Below are positions 15,001 through 25,573 of a stretch of 64,000 nucleotides of DNA, piece by piece. Source of the DNA: Sorghum bicolor. Taxonomy: Eukaryota > Streptophyta > Magnoliopsida > Poales > Poaceae. The number at the start of each line of letters is the position of its first letter. Within the stretch, counting starts at the first letter, position 1. The stretch lies in the NCBI RefSeq assembly GCF_000003195.3, contig NC_012870.2, positions 186,001 to 250,000 of the forward strand, read 5' to 3'. The notes beneath the pieces were generated by a model. That model searched no databases and was not told the origin of the DNA. It saw nothing but the letters and a program-made list of their open reading frames with translations. The position numbers and the translations under genes are program-made.

Positions 15001-18000
15001 ATCATTGAGACTTTTTAATTATTTATTTAATCCATAGGTCTCTCTGATTCTGAGTCTAGAAGCTGTAATTTGTTAAAAATAAATTCTTGGATAGGATATA
15101 AAATGTTATTGATTGATTTTTTTCCTTTGATGGAATATTGTTCTCAGGGATTTCGTGCTTCAAGTATTACTGTTGATATGGATCTTGTCCGCCAAGTTGA
15201 GGCCAAGTATCCTGCTCTTCTTTTTAAGCAGCAACTTACAGCTTTCGTGGAAGGCTTATATGGAATGATCCGAGACAATGTGAAGAAAGAAATATCTTCA
15301 GTAATTTCACTAGTCATTCAGGTTACCCCATCTATCGAAAGTGATCCTCAGGTTAAATATTATTTCATATTTTTGATTGTTCCAGCAGGGTTAGTCAATT
15401 TTTAAAATAAACGTGTTGGATGATCCTAACTGTGTTCGAGGTGTGTGTGGTGTTGTAAGGGTTCTTACCCTTTTTTTCTTCTTAATATAATGATATGCAG
15501 CTCTCCTGCGTGTTTGAGATTTTTCTTAAAAAAAAGCACAACATATCAATATTTTCAAATACTAACATCTAGTCAAATCTACAGTGGGGGCTTCCCCTGC
15601 TGTATTTATGGTTCAAAAAACATCTAGTCAATTTTTTTGAATGAAACAAGAGAGTTGTGCTGTTCGAGAAAAAAAAACAGGAGAGTTGCATATCATTTCA
15701 TTAAGAGAAAGAGTACAACGAGTCAAGTTAACATAACCTGACTCGAGAGGGGTCCCTACCACACACCTGAGCACAAAATGACAAAAGACCCATGAGCTGG
15801 AGTGGAAAAAATACACAACCAAACAAGAGTTGGGCATAAGCACCTGGGAGCGGTGAGCCGGCGACCTCATGAGAAGTTCATGGAGTTTAGAAGCACCGGC
15901 CACTCCCACGGTCTGAAGAAGCAAATTAATACTAGGCATTGCTCCTTCAAACACACGAATTCCTGTGTTTCCACACCTCCTAGGATACTAAAATGATCAA
16001 TGAATTCAGCCCTTTGAGCATCTCTTTAGGAACTCCTCTAATAGCCTTCTTCCACCATCTAGAGATGTGAACATTTGTTGTCAAGGGTGCAACAACGTCA
16101 AAATTCAGTCGTTGTAGGAGCAAGGACCACACTTGCCGGGTAAAGACACATGAGATGAGCAATTGTTGGATAGTCTCTCCAATTCAGTCAAAAATAATTG
16201 ACACTTTTGACTTATTATGATTTCAAGTTGCAAATTTAACCACTATCTTTTATAGGACAATATAGTTGTAATATCTATGGAAGTGCTTTCAAGACAAATC
16301 TGCACATGATTTATTTTTTGTTTCCAAATTATGTGAAAGCTAGTGATGGTCCAGAATCAAAAGCTTGACTAGATTTTGGTCAAAGCGTCTGAGTATTTAT
16401 GGCTGGAGGGAGTAGCGTTACTGACCAATGTTGGCTGGCTCCACCAGCACATGCACACTTGCTTGCAAGAGCTAATCAAATTAACAACAATCAATTATCA
16501 CTATCATTCTCTCAGTAACTTGCTTTACCACTGAACGCAGCGGCAGGAGCTCTGCCTTTCAATTAAGAATAGAGAAAGAGGGTTTATGTACAGAACCTTT
16601 ACCACTGACATGGACATGCTGAACACTCTGAGTGCTCTGTGAAGAAATTAGGATGTTCCTTCTATCATGCATGTCTTCTTTCTGTTATAAGGCTGTCATT
16701 TTTTTTTTTAATTTGCACGTCACTTCTATAGCTGCGCTCTCTTTCTGGCCATAATTTGTTGTTGCTAATCTAATGCCTTGTTATATCCTTATTGATTCTC
16801 AAGGCACCAAGAAATGCAAAAGCTGGTTTGATTACAGATCAAGGTAGCTATTGGCAGACAATAGTCAACCATTTGAATGACCTCTTGGAAATTTTGCAAG
16901 AAAATTGTGTAAGTCTTGCTGTTTTCCGTACTTGCATTGCATGCATTTGGTTACATGGTGTTCTGATTTCTGATCATTATGCTGAAATTCTAGGTACCAA
17001 CAATTTTTGCTCGGAAGATCTTTACACAAATTTTCTCATTCATCAATGCTCAACTCTTAAATAGGTATAATTTTTTAGTCTACACCTGACATAGTTTTCT
17101 AATGCTAATGTTTTCTTTCCCTGTAACGTTCTAGTCTTCTCGTGCGGCGAGAGTGTTGTTCCTTTAGCAATGGGGAATATGTGAAACAAGGGTTGGACGA
17201 ACTTGAGACTTGGTGCACGGTGGCCAAGCCAGAGGTAAATAAATGGAAAAAAATATTACATCACCGAATTTTTTGTGGCATTTCAACTTTACCCCCTCAA
17301 GTATTATACCTTAAAATTCCAAACATGGAGCAAATAGTCCCCTGTATAGTCTTTTTCTCCTTGTCATGTACTTCACGAAATCCTTGAAAAACGTTTATTC
17401 GCACTGGAAATGCTGTGCTATCTAAATAACTATAAACCCTTCTCATGGAAAATGATGCTAGATGACCATCTTGCATGGCCCCATATTTACCATTATGTCT
17501 CTTCTATAAACTGTTAGGTTTCTGTTTTAGCTTTTGTAAGGCTGAATATGGTTGTCTGGTAAACCCAGATTTATTTTGTAGTAGTATTGGCTTTTCATAA
17601 TAAATCCAGAATAGTGTTTCGTTAAAAAGGTAAGACAGAAGAAAGGTATCCATTAATATGATAATGCAGTTCCAGTATTAGTATCCTCCATTTATGTTCC
17701 CTTTACTAACTCTAAATACTAACAGTACGCAGGATCTGCATTTGATGAACTTAAGCACATATGCCAGGCTGTTGGTTTCTTGGTACGTCATTACTTACCG
17801 AGATAATTACTAGTTTGATTAGTGCTTTAAGCTGGGACACGTGCTATTAGTTTTAAGCAGCAGAATTTAGGGCCATTTGGCTTAATGGCGAAAAAGAAAG
17901 TTGGGAAAGTTTGTGATAAATTGAATTTTCACTTAACGGCTGTGCTGCTTTTCTCTTTACTGTTGTGGCTTTCATGTATGTGTAACGGTGTAAGGCAAGC

Positions 18001-18633
18001 CATTTTTATAATACTATACCTTTTGCGTTGGTCTGCAGGTCATTTTCAAAAAGTTCAGGATCTCGTATGATGAAATCATCAGTGATTTGTGCCCAGTAAG
18101 CTGCCCACTAACACACTGGAAAGAAGAAGAAGAAAATGAAAGTATGCTCATCAATTGCATTCCGTTGATGCAGGTATTGAGTGTCCAGCAAATTTACAAA
18201 ATATGCACGCAGTACTGGGATGATAAATATAATACCGAGAGTGTATCTGAAGAGGTAAGAGACACATATGTGCATGATGATAGATGGAGGATTTGTGTAA
18301 GGTGATTGCGCTGAACTAAATTGACTTGTAGGTCCTTGATGAGATGAAAAAAGTGGTGAACGAGGGAACTGGCCAGGGCACTTCATCAGACAATACATTT
18401 TTGCTAAATGAGGAAATAAGGTATTTTTTAAAATTTTTCTAATTTGTATTGGAACGTGAGGAACATAACGCACTGCAGGATGTTGTTGATTTTGAATTCT
18501 CTTTCCTGGCACAAACAGCATGCCTCTATCACTGGAGGAGATTGCCAACTCTATGGATGCCAAGGAATTTCAGAATGTGAGTCCACCGCAGGAACTCCTT
18601 GACAACGCCGCATTCCAATTCTTGAGAAGCTAA
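1..18633 (+). CDS. Class XI myosin heavy chain, 5'-partial, 37 exons in window
   Basis: Actin-based organelle motor of the cytoplasm. The first exons, about 75-80 residues, lie left of the window. I built exons by GT-AG sites and reading frame: 1-66, 518-663, 751-907, 1227-1285, 1390-1549, 1998-2147, 2232-2368, 2455-2601, 2713-2814, 4374-4431, 4541-4642, 5560-5597, 5686-5812, 6727-6894, 6964-7095, 7784-7893, 7969-8029, 8316-8493, 8596-8801, 9181-9300, 9574-9672, 13008-13217, 13317-13456, 13539-13647, 13875-13910, 13992-14048, 14139-14309, 14428-14577, 15148-15321, 16804-16908, 16994-17064, 17135-17234, 17726-17782, 18039-18095, 18174-18254, 18332-18420, 18519-18633 (TAA). Total 1,414 codons plus stop; the family is usually near 1,500 residues. 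Seen: P-loop GESGAGKT (794-817), switch I NNNSSRFGKF (exons 4-5), switch II DIYGFE (about 2780), six IQ motifs (about 8390-9290), heptad-rich coiled coil (9574-13650), globular DIL tail from 14139. The gene looks intact and expressed; the XI subclass is unassigned. Confidence 0.95.
3425..4230 (-). mobile_element. Copia pol remnant in myosin intron 9
   Basis: On the - strand, broken frames read as the RNase H end of a Ty1/copia polyprotein. The clearest match is the stretch around [19 protein letters not shown] (3950-4009), followed by a segment with [10 protein letters not shown] (3640-3670). Stops and frameshifts show it is dead. It makes this intron (2815-4373) much longer than its neighbours and lies antisense to the host gene. 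Confidence 0.75.
4958..5318 (+). mobile_element. SINE-like insertion with 18-bp direct repeats, myosin intron 11
   Basis: The perfect 18-mer AGTACATGCAACTCAATA occurs at 4958-4975 and 5301-5318 and brackets about 325 bp. Just inside the left copy, GTCTTGAGTTTGAATCG (about 4992-5008) resembles a tRNA B box, followed by an A-run at 5022-5031. Long flanking repeats suggest target-primed insertion. The rest of the insert is GC-rich and not recognised. A tRNA-derived SINE that picked up other sequence is possible; simple duplication of the 18-mer is the alternative. Confidence 0.45.
9866..12089 (-). mobile_element. Decayed copia retrotransposon in myosin intron 21
   Basis: Read on the - strand, about 11320-10240 gives the copia reverse transcriptase/RNase H order: a start like [16 protein letters not shown], then [20 protein letters not shown], then [19 protein letters not shown], with many frameshifts. 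About 11340-12060 is a GC-rich, Ala/Pro/Arg-coding stretch expected upstream of RT. The 17-mer TATACATATCTCTAATA occurs at 9866-9882 and 12073-12089, each just inside a TGTT(T/A)GA-like terminus, so these are probably LTR remnants. The element is inactive and antisense to the myosin gene. Confidence 0.8.
12154..12575 (+). mobile_element. 5'-truncated LINE with target duplication, myosin intron 21
   Basis: The frame at 12168-12438 reads as the C-terminal end of a plant L1-type LINE ORF2 (motif [18 protein letters not shown], ending KLWCENRL). A 3' UTR follows with AATAAA near 12507 and an A-rich tail at 12511-12522. The 19-mer TATTTCCACTGCARACCTG flanks it at 12154-12172 and 12557-12575 with one mismatch, which looks like a target-site duplication. 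It lies in the same orientation as the host gene. Confidence 0.8.
13740..13815 (+). repeat. LINE 3'-end relic
   Basis: The sequence TTTTAATATAACAATACACAGTTCTCC... followed by TGTTTGAGG and an A-run matches the conserved 3' tail also seen at 15455-15535. It is a short relic in the intron before exon 25, with no coding content. Confidence 0.45.
14643..14967. mobile_element. Long-TIR palindromic MITE, myosin intron 28
   Basis: Arms of about 110 bp (14643-14751 and 14858-14967) are inverted copies. For example, CAATTCAGTTTGAAAT on the left is the reverse complement of ATTTCAAACTGAATTG on the right. The middle is about 105 bp. Terminal GGCGCCCT and long arms suggest a Mutator-type MITE, but I could not find a convincing 9-bp target duplication. 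Confidence 0.65.
15455..15535 (+). repeat. LINE 3'-end relic
   Basis: TTCTTAATATAATGATATGCAGCTCTCCTGCG-type sequence followed by TGTTTGAG and an A-run is a common grass LINE tail. It is isolated in myosin intron 29, next to an opposite-strand LINE. Confidence 0.5.
15625..16175 (-). mobile_element. 5'-truncated LINE, antisense in myosin intron 29
   Basis: On the - strand the frames read as the end of LINE ORF2: [19 protein letters not shown] then [20 protein letters not shown] (16162-15990), continuing into [17 protein letters not shown] (15954 downward). The tail near 15700-15640 has the LINE signature (TTAATGAAATGATATGC on the - strand) and an A-run. Frameshifts show it is inactive. Confidence 0.75.
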
Positions 18634-19074
18634 GGATGAGAGGAGGCATACATGTCAGTCTCCCTCCAAGTCCATCCCCTTAAGACAGACAGACATAGAT
18701 AGAAGATACAGATAGATAGAAATGCCGGTGTTGTATCCTCCCCCCTTAGGTGCTGTAAATTCAGATAGATCGATCGGTGTAGCTTTTGAAATTCTTCGTC
18801 ATTCTCGCTTCACGGGCCGAACAGGGCCTTGTAAATCATTTGCTTTTAAGCTGTAGGTTGGTGTTAGGCGCTTCCTGTATTGGGAAGAATATTCTTTATC
18901 TTGTCGCCCTTCCCAAAATTGCCTCTAGAAAGAAGAAAAGCTCATTCATTCTTTGTTTTAGGGTAAGTTTTATATTTATTTATTATAAAGGAAATTATTT
19001 TCTGTTCCCAAGGTGTAGTTATTCTCATATTTATATCTTTGATTTAAGGTGTATATTTACCAACGAAGTCCTAT
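18634..19074 (+). other. Myosin 3' UTR and downstream flank
   Basis: The stretch follows the myosin stop codon. It holds no reading frame of note, a short run of AGATAGA-type repeats (about 18686-18720), and AT-rich sequence after 18950. The 3' UTR probably ends in the first 300 bases, but no single poly(A) signal is decisive. Confidence 0.5.
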
Positions 19075-19430
19075 ATTGACAAAGTATATGTTCATACATT
19101 CATACTAGAATATCAAGGGTAATATGTATACCAAGTATGTATACATACATAAAGTATATGATTATATTTATTTTGTATAATATTGTAATAGTATTATAAT
19201 AGCATATTAAAAAAATATGATTTACTTTGGAAAAAAAACATGTGCTAAGATATGGAGTATCAGGATATAAACATATTCAATCCGATCAAACTGATAAATA
19301 AGTAGCATATTTAAAAATGAGTTATTTTGAAAAAAAAAATAGGTACTAAGATATGGAGGATCTTAAAATGAGTATATAAACATACTGAAGCTGATAAATA
19401 AGTACGTACACATATGTAATGTGGTATATT
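19075..19430. repeat. AT-rich dispersed repeat, copy 1
   Basis: AT-rich sequence carries ordered blocks that recur at 57185-57450: GGTAATATGTAT, AGTATATGATTATA, AATATATTAAAAAATATG and GAGTATATAAACATACT. The two copies are the same orientation and diverged. It is an old unclassified dispersed element or MITE. Confidence 0.55.
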
Positions 19431-19671
19431 GAAGATAAGAGTAACTACTCTAAAGAGTAGGAAAAATGCACCCTACTATAATAGTGCCATATTAGCAAAA
19501 ATGATGATGCGTCATCTGTCATGTGTAAATTAAGGAAATTAAGGGAAGATAAAAGATATGAAACACAACACCAGCCCACTGTTGCCCTCAACTAGCAGCT
19601 CCCCTACTGACCTTGCCTACCATCCCTAGTCAGTGGCCTTTTGCTATCGCGCGCGCTGCCCACTACCCGTC
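19431..19671. other. Intergenic, left flank of solo LTR
   Basis: No gene is seen. The sequence changes from AT-rich to GC-rich at about 19565. The GC-rich tract resumes after the LTR at 21337, as expected if the LTR split one unit. Confidence 0.4.
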
Positions 19672-21336
19672 TGTTGGGTATTTTTAACATCATTACCAAA
19701 AGTAGACTTAGTTTTCTAATTCTGATAACGGTGCCAAAAATGCCAAACCTATCCCTCATACCACTTAAACCAAGTTGTCATCTCCAGCATGACATGAGAG
19801 ACGCGGTATTGAAATATGCAATTGCTCTTCTAAATAAATAATGAATGAGATCTGCAAGCACACAGATTAATACCGATGTAGCATTTTAACCGGGAAGTAT
19901 TCCAGGTATCATTATTTATATTTTTACCACTGGGAAGGGATTAGCAATCATCAATATTGATTACAGAATAGAATATGAGATTGAGTATCTATCATTGCAT
20001 GTATAATTGAGAACATTGTATCTAACTCTTTCATACAGGGATAAGTGTCACATAAAGGATATATAAAGTAATGAATAGTGACAAAGATAATTAATCTGAT
20101 CAACATAACTAGCCACATAATAAATATGATAAGCACCTCAATTAGATACTCTAGAAAGTCATTAGCATGGAATTAGAACGAACTACAAGAATATTTCCTA
20201 AGTTATTCTCAACTATATAGTCTAGCATTATCATAGTTAGTGCAAGCATACTTAGCAATCATTGTGAGACAAGACTACGCCCATGCATAGTGATATTAGC
20301 AAGGTAAATGAGAAACATAGCAATCACTCTCCTGTAAATAATGTTGCTCTGCCAGCCCAATACACGAGAGGGGGACTATATAAGAATCAATGAAGCTATC
20401 ACTATCACGAACTACCCCACGATCTGGCATATTAGGTACAATCGCAGATAAATACGGTATAAGCACCACTTCTACACAATATCTATCATTTACCCATGGA
20501 TCCGATGGATAAACGCTATACGATCCTAAACATGTATATAGATCCAATCTAACTTAGCCAAGTACATAACTATGATAAACTAAGAACAATATAATCTTGA
20601 ATATAAACAAGTAGAGCAAAGTCATAAGCAATATAATGAAGTAGAACAAAGTCATATTCATAATATTGAAGAACAAAGATAATTAGAAGAACAATTAGAA
20701 ACACAATTAGAGAATTACCAAGAATCCTCTTGACAGATCCGGAAACCAATCGAAGATTGACTCCTTCTAGTTCTAATCCTATGTAGCTATGCTAATCTAG
20801 ATGTCTAATTGATGTGGTGGCTCTAATATTGATCAGGGGCTTCTTCTCCCTTGAGGAATAATGAATTAGGGTTGAGAGGCTCTCTCCTCCAGGGGCCAGG
20901 GGGTCTGGTTTTATAGTCCCTTCAAGTGAATATGGGCCGTTGGATCAAACCGACATTGATTGAACGGTTATCCTTGATCCTTTAGGTCGGTGGAGATCTT
21001 CCCCGAAAGAGAGTCCTGATTGGACTCCAGAGGGGGCGGGCGCCCAGGGCAACTGGGCGGGCGCCCAGTGCCTGGCCCCGTTCGGCCTCCGCTTCCTTCC
21101 CGTGGCTTCTGGAGTCTTCTAGATGTAAGATAATTGCGCGGCACGTTGATATCTCTATGTAATCCCGACGTGTGGGCCTTTCTTCCTTATTTTCTGATAA
21201 CCCCCTGCAGAAATAGACAAACACCAAAACTCGTGGAATTCTGTCAGATAAAACCCTAAGTCTAGATGTTGATTTCATTTGGATCCTTTTCTCTGTTTAT
21301 TTGATAATTAAATTTGATACTTAAGGACCGTCAACA
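19672..21336 (-). mobile_element. Solo LTR, 1.67 kb
   Basis: It begins TGTTGGGTATT and ends CCGTCAACA, so it has TG...CA ends with a TGTTG/CAACA inverted terminus. The flanks are CCGTC (19667-19671) and CCGCC (21337-21341), a 5-bp duplication with one mismatch. A TATA box on the - strand lies at about 20909-20916. The inverted motif GGGCGGGCGCCCAG occurs twice at 21036-21070, upstream of that TATA in sense orientation. No internal region or second LTR is nearby. Confidence 0.75.
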
Positions 21337-21985
21337 CCGCCCCCATTGGCCGACCTTTGTACACTGCATGCCATCGACTCCACCCAATGAATGTCCTCTG
21401 TCGCGCGCACCATCTAGACTTGCTGCCTCCCTCATCGCCCATCTACTAACCACCACCACCGTTGTGCTTGTAGTCGCCACTAGACCCCTTCTTCAAAGGC
21501 CGGAGATGAACCCTCCCTTCCCTAACGATGGACGCCGCTGCCAGGCATCATGGGCGTGTTGTCTGCTCCCTCTTCCAATCCCACTACTCCCCGAGTGTCA
21601 TCATCAGCTGGAGGTGGACAAGCTCACACATGCACTAGGCAAGTGTTATATTAGTGAGGCCAAGTGGGATAATGTCTAAGTAATCACTTTCCTTGAATAA
21701 GGAAGGTCTAGGGTATGCACCGAAGAAGGACAAGAAAGCATTTGCTCCTCACAAAACTACTTTCTTTTTCAAATATGCAGGAGAGTTGTGCATCATTATA
21801 TTAGAAGATAGAATGGTCTGAGTACAAAATGGTTCCATAGCTTGGGTTAGTTTCTTTTGTTACATTCAAGCCCTTCATAAAACTACTTTTGTGACAAAAA
21901 AAATGGAGTATAAGGGTGTTGGGCACTTGGAGGAGTGTAAGAACAACAAGAAGAACGTATCCACAATTGAAGTTTTCAACATCTC
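21337..21985. other. Intergenic, unassigned
   Basis: A GC-rich piece (21337-21680) is open on the + strand from 21314 to 21679 but resembles no family I know and begins inside the LTR. At 21775-21830 there is a faint LINE-tail-like sequence on the - strand. Nothing else is supported. Confidence 0.35.
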
Positions 21986-21989
21986 CACA

Positions 21990-24690
21990 ACATAAATCTG
22001 CTTTAATCATCAACTACTAACACAAAATATGAGCAACCCCCTAGGGTCTTTGGAGTGATCTGATCACACAAGTCTACATGAACTAGTTCTAAGCCCTTTT
22101 CTGCTCTATAGTTTGAAACTTGTGGAAAGGCAATTCTATGTTGTTTGCCAAGAAGACAACCATCACAAAATTTTTCTACCCTGTTCACTATTGGCATACC
22201 TTCTACCATCCCTTTGCAACTGAGATCTCAGAGAGCTCTAAAATTAAGAAGACTAAATCTTGCATGCCAACACCATGCCACATATTCAGTCTTCGTTAAT
22301 AAGCATATTGGTGATGCTAAGCCAAATTTGATTGTGTACAGCCTATTAGCAGTCTAGGAGTGGGAATCAACATGGCACGTTCTTGATCAAACACACACAT
22401 TCTACCATTCTCCAGTACAACTTTGAAACCCCTTTCTTCTAACTGATCAAGACTAACAATGTTTCTTTTCAAAGCTAGAATATAGTAAACATTGGCCAGT
22501 ACTTTGTGTTGTTTGTGACGGCCTTCCATCATAATAGAGCCAATGCCATGGATCTCGACATGTGACCCATCTCCGAAACGCACTATGCCGTGAACGCCAT
22601 CGTCGAGCTATGTTAGCACCAACTGCATTCTGGTCATGTGGTTGCTTGCTCTGATATCGAGCACCCACACACTGTTTGGAACATCCATCTCTGTCAGGTG
22701 GACGATCTGTGTCGGCCCACGCGCGACCTCGACATCGCACGTCGCCAGCATCAGTGTTGGCTACTCCACACCGCCCACAGCCATGTTTCACTCTGGGCAT
22801 AAAACCCGCTACCCATTACCCGAACCCGAAAAACCCACACCCGAACCCGAAAAACCCGAACCCGCAATACCCGATTCCAGTTCGGGCAGTGAATCTCAAA
22901 ACCCGCAAATTTTGTGGGTAATTCGGGTTTAGGGTTTCGGTACCCGAAAACCCGAATCCGCATATCATATGAACATCAGAACATGTGTTTCACTCTGGTT
23001 TTTTCCCCCCACGCGGCCAGCGCGGCCCAACAAGCCCACACAAGAAACCACTCGGCACCTGCTGGCTGCTGGCCTGCTGTATGCTGCCAATCTGCCATAG
23101 TGCCATGGAGACCGGAAGGACTGAACTGCTAGCCTGCTGGCTGCTGCAGCGCTGCTGTTATTTATCTTGTTTTCTTTGCCACCAAGTGTCGTTTGCACTT
23201 GGCCATTTTATAATTCTATGTAGTTATGTATTTATAATTCTATGCCAAATTATATGATGTTTAAGGGGTTGCTTACATTCTACAGAGTTCGGGTAGAATG
23301 GGATTACCCGAACCCGAACCCGAAGTTGCGGGTACCCGCGGCTGCGGGTAATGGGTTTTTGGGACTGAGTTCGGGTTCCAGTTTCTATTACCCGAACTTT
23401 TCAAAACCCGAATTACCCGACCCGATTGGATCGGGTAACCCGAACGCCCAGAGTGAGCCATGTTCACCTCTAGCTTCTTGGCCTCCCTTTCCTCCTTTGG
23501 GAGCTTACAGTCCTGTGCCCAATGGCCATATATGCCACAGTTGCGACCGCGCCCCTTCCGCCTTAGAGTGCCCTCGAAGGTCAATTTGACGGCCCTCGAA
23601 ACATCGTCATCCGAGTGTGCCACCGCCTTGCCCTTCTGAGTGGCCGCTACTGGATCCACCACTGCCATCCTTTGGGCTAGAGTGGAACCGATGCTTATGC
23701 TTCTCCAGCCACTCCTCCTCGGTGAGCAGGAGGCGCCCCATCTGGTCGACGATATGCTCAACCTAGTCGTCGAGTCATTCTTTCGCCGCACGCAGGCGCC
23801 CCACCAACTCCTCCATCGTCATCACCTTTAGATCTCGTAGAACATCTCGATGGAGACCACCACCTGGGCAAGACAAAGAGAGGCACCACGCGAAGAAATT
23901 TCTTCACCACTCATGGTTCCTCTAGTGTCTCCCCGAGCTCCTTGAGATTGGCGATGAGATTTGTGATCCGCATGCCAAAGTCATCCATGGACTCGCCCTC
24001 CTTGAAACCGAAGTGCTCGAACTCTTTCAACAACTTTTGGGCATTAATGTCCTTCACGCGATCGGTGCCAAGGTGCATCATACACACCACCTCCCATGCC
24101 TCCTTGATGGTCTTGCGGGCACCCAAGGTTGTCCACATCTCCCTAGGAACCAAATGCATGAGCGCCCACATCGCCTAGCGATCTTGAGATCACATGACAT
24201 TGGTACCCAGATCGATGGTGTACCATATCTCCATCGCCTCTAGATTGCACTGCGTCAGTATTGCCCACTTTGTATAGTTGGATCGCTCCAACATCGGCTA
24301 GAACAATGAATTCTCCCGAACGCTGTGCACCGAACTCACCTCCACATTGATCATCTTCTCTGTCGCCTGTCTTTGTGGGATCACGAGCTTCTTCTTCGGT
24401 GGCTCTGTGGTGGGCTTGTTGACCCATCGTAGAACATATACCAGCTCTGATACTAGATGTTAGGTTCGGTGGATCGCCAGTGCTAGGTTCTTGTCGACAC
24501 ACGGCGCACCACGAGCTCGCCGACGAACACACGAGAGAGCGAGGGGATATTTTCAACTGCTGATCGTGCATTCTTTCTTGATGCATTGTTTGGTCTTTAT
24601 CTTGGCTTTGATCGGCATCCCCCGCCATGTTGAGCCGCTGCACAGTGTGCCCTTTTTTGTGGTCACCCGTGTGCATGGGCGGATCTAGGG
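21990..24690 (-). mobile_element. Truncated copia retrotransposon: LTR, gag, start of pol
   Basis: Read on the - strand from the right. An LTR end (CCTAACA) borders a primer site like TGGTATCAGAGC (plus-strand complement about 24440-24455). Then comes a gag frame (24171-23911; TLGARKTIKEAWEVV, EFEHFGFKEGESMDDFGM), a zinc knuckle CRNCGIYGHWAQDC (about 23560-23520), a protease/GAG-pre-integrase part (22583-22317; MRFGDGSHVEIHGIGSIM), and the integrase zinc region (22209-22003; FCDGCLLGKQHRIAFP). It stops before the integrase core, so it is truncated. A hAT MITE interrupts it at 22788-23456. Confidence 0.85.
22780..23464. mobile_element. hAT-type MITE with ACCCG subterminal repeats
   Basis: The element spans 22788-23456 (669 bp). 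The inverted termini are TCACTCTGGGC and GCCCAGAGTGA, and the 8-bp target duplication GCCATGTT is perfect at 22780-22787 and 23457-23464. Both ends are packed with ACCCG/CGGGT pentamers (22805-22960 and 23283-23445), as in subterminal transposase-binding repeats of hAT elements. There is no transposase, so it is non-autonomous. Confidence 0.9.
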
Positions 24691-24988
24691 GTATTCCCCA
24701 GTATTTCCGGGAATACCCAACTATTTTGGTACACTTTTATATAAATATGTGTATATACTTGTATATATAAAAGTATATGCTATAATATATAGTATTTTCG
24801 CACATTTGAGCTCAAAACATTTAAAAACTGGCATTTTAATTAGAAGTCTATATTCTAGAAAGCAAATATTAGTTTAAAGTTGCTGACTTGCAGTACGATT
24901 AGTTATATTTTAAGCCTATAGATTCGACTTTGTGAAAGTGAGAATACCTAAGTTTGAAATCCTAGCTCGGCCACTGCCCGTGTGACAT
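24667..24988. mobile_element. MITE with GGGCGG...CTAGG termini
   Basis: The left end GGGCGGATCTAGG (from about 24678) and the right end CCTAGCTCGGCCACTGCCC (to about 24979) are imperfect inverted repeats around an AT-rich body. The flanks GTGTGCAT and GTGTGACAT are nearly identical, suggesting an 8-9-bp duplication (hAT or Mutator type). Confidence 0.5.
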
Positions 24989-25434
24989 GCACGACGCGCT
25001 CACCATGACAAGTCATGAGTAGGCCTTAGGAAGGGGTCTCAGTGTGCCCACGTGCAAGTCTAAGATTCTACGCTGATTACAAACGTGTTTGCAACAAAAT
25101 AGTGAAACACCTAGCTAATGCATCTACATGCTGAACACAACTTGACACGATTACAGGATGCTCAATGCATGCAACAGTCACGAGGGTGGATCAGATGGGA
25201 TCATCCAACTGTCAAATTAAAGCGTACGGTGCGGATGCAGGTGCGGCCGGCCGGTCGACGAATGTGCTGTACTGTAGCGGCTAGCTAACTAATTAGCGCA
25301 TTGCATTGGTCAAGGACTGGGAGCGAGCGAGCGAGAGAGAGGGATCGCGGAGGCAAGGCTAGCTAGTTATAGCTAACAACAACTGAGCACGTGCGGGTAG
25401 CTGTGCCTGCTTCGCTTCGCATCGCATTGCCAAG
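24989..25434. other. Upstream region of the BAHD gene
   Basis: No coding sequence is visible. GC content rises toward 25573, and there is a GAGCGAGC/GAGAGA run (25321-25340). This is the probable promoter; I could not assign specific binding sites. Confidence 0.4.
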
Positions 25435-25446
25435 ATATATATATAA
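25435..25446 (+). promoter_or_regulatory. TATA-like box of the BAHD gene
   Basis: The run ATATATATATAA sits about 130 bp before the ATG, leaving a plausible 5' UTR of about 100 bp. This is inferred from position and composition only. Confidence 0.5.
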
Positions 25447-25573
25447 TGGCGCGGCAGGGACAGGGAGGTCTCTCCATCATCCGAATCTAGCTAGCTAGCT
25501 AGCTTGCTAGTAGCGCAGCAAGGATATATAGGGATAGGGACTGCAGGGCCGGCTACCGGCAACGGAGGCAGCA

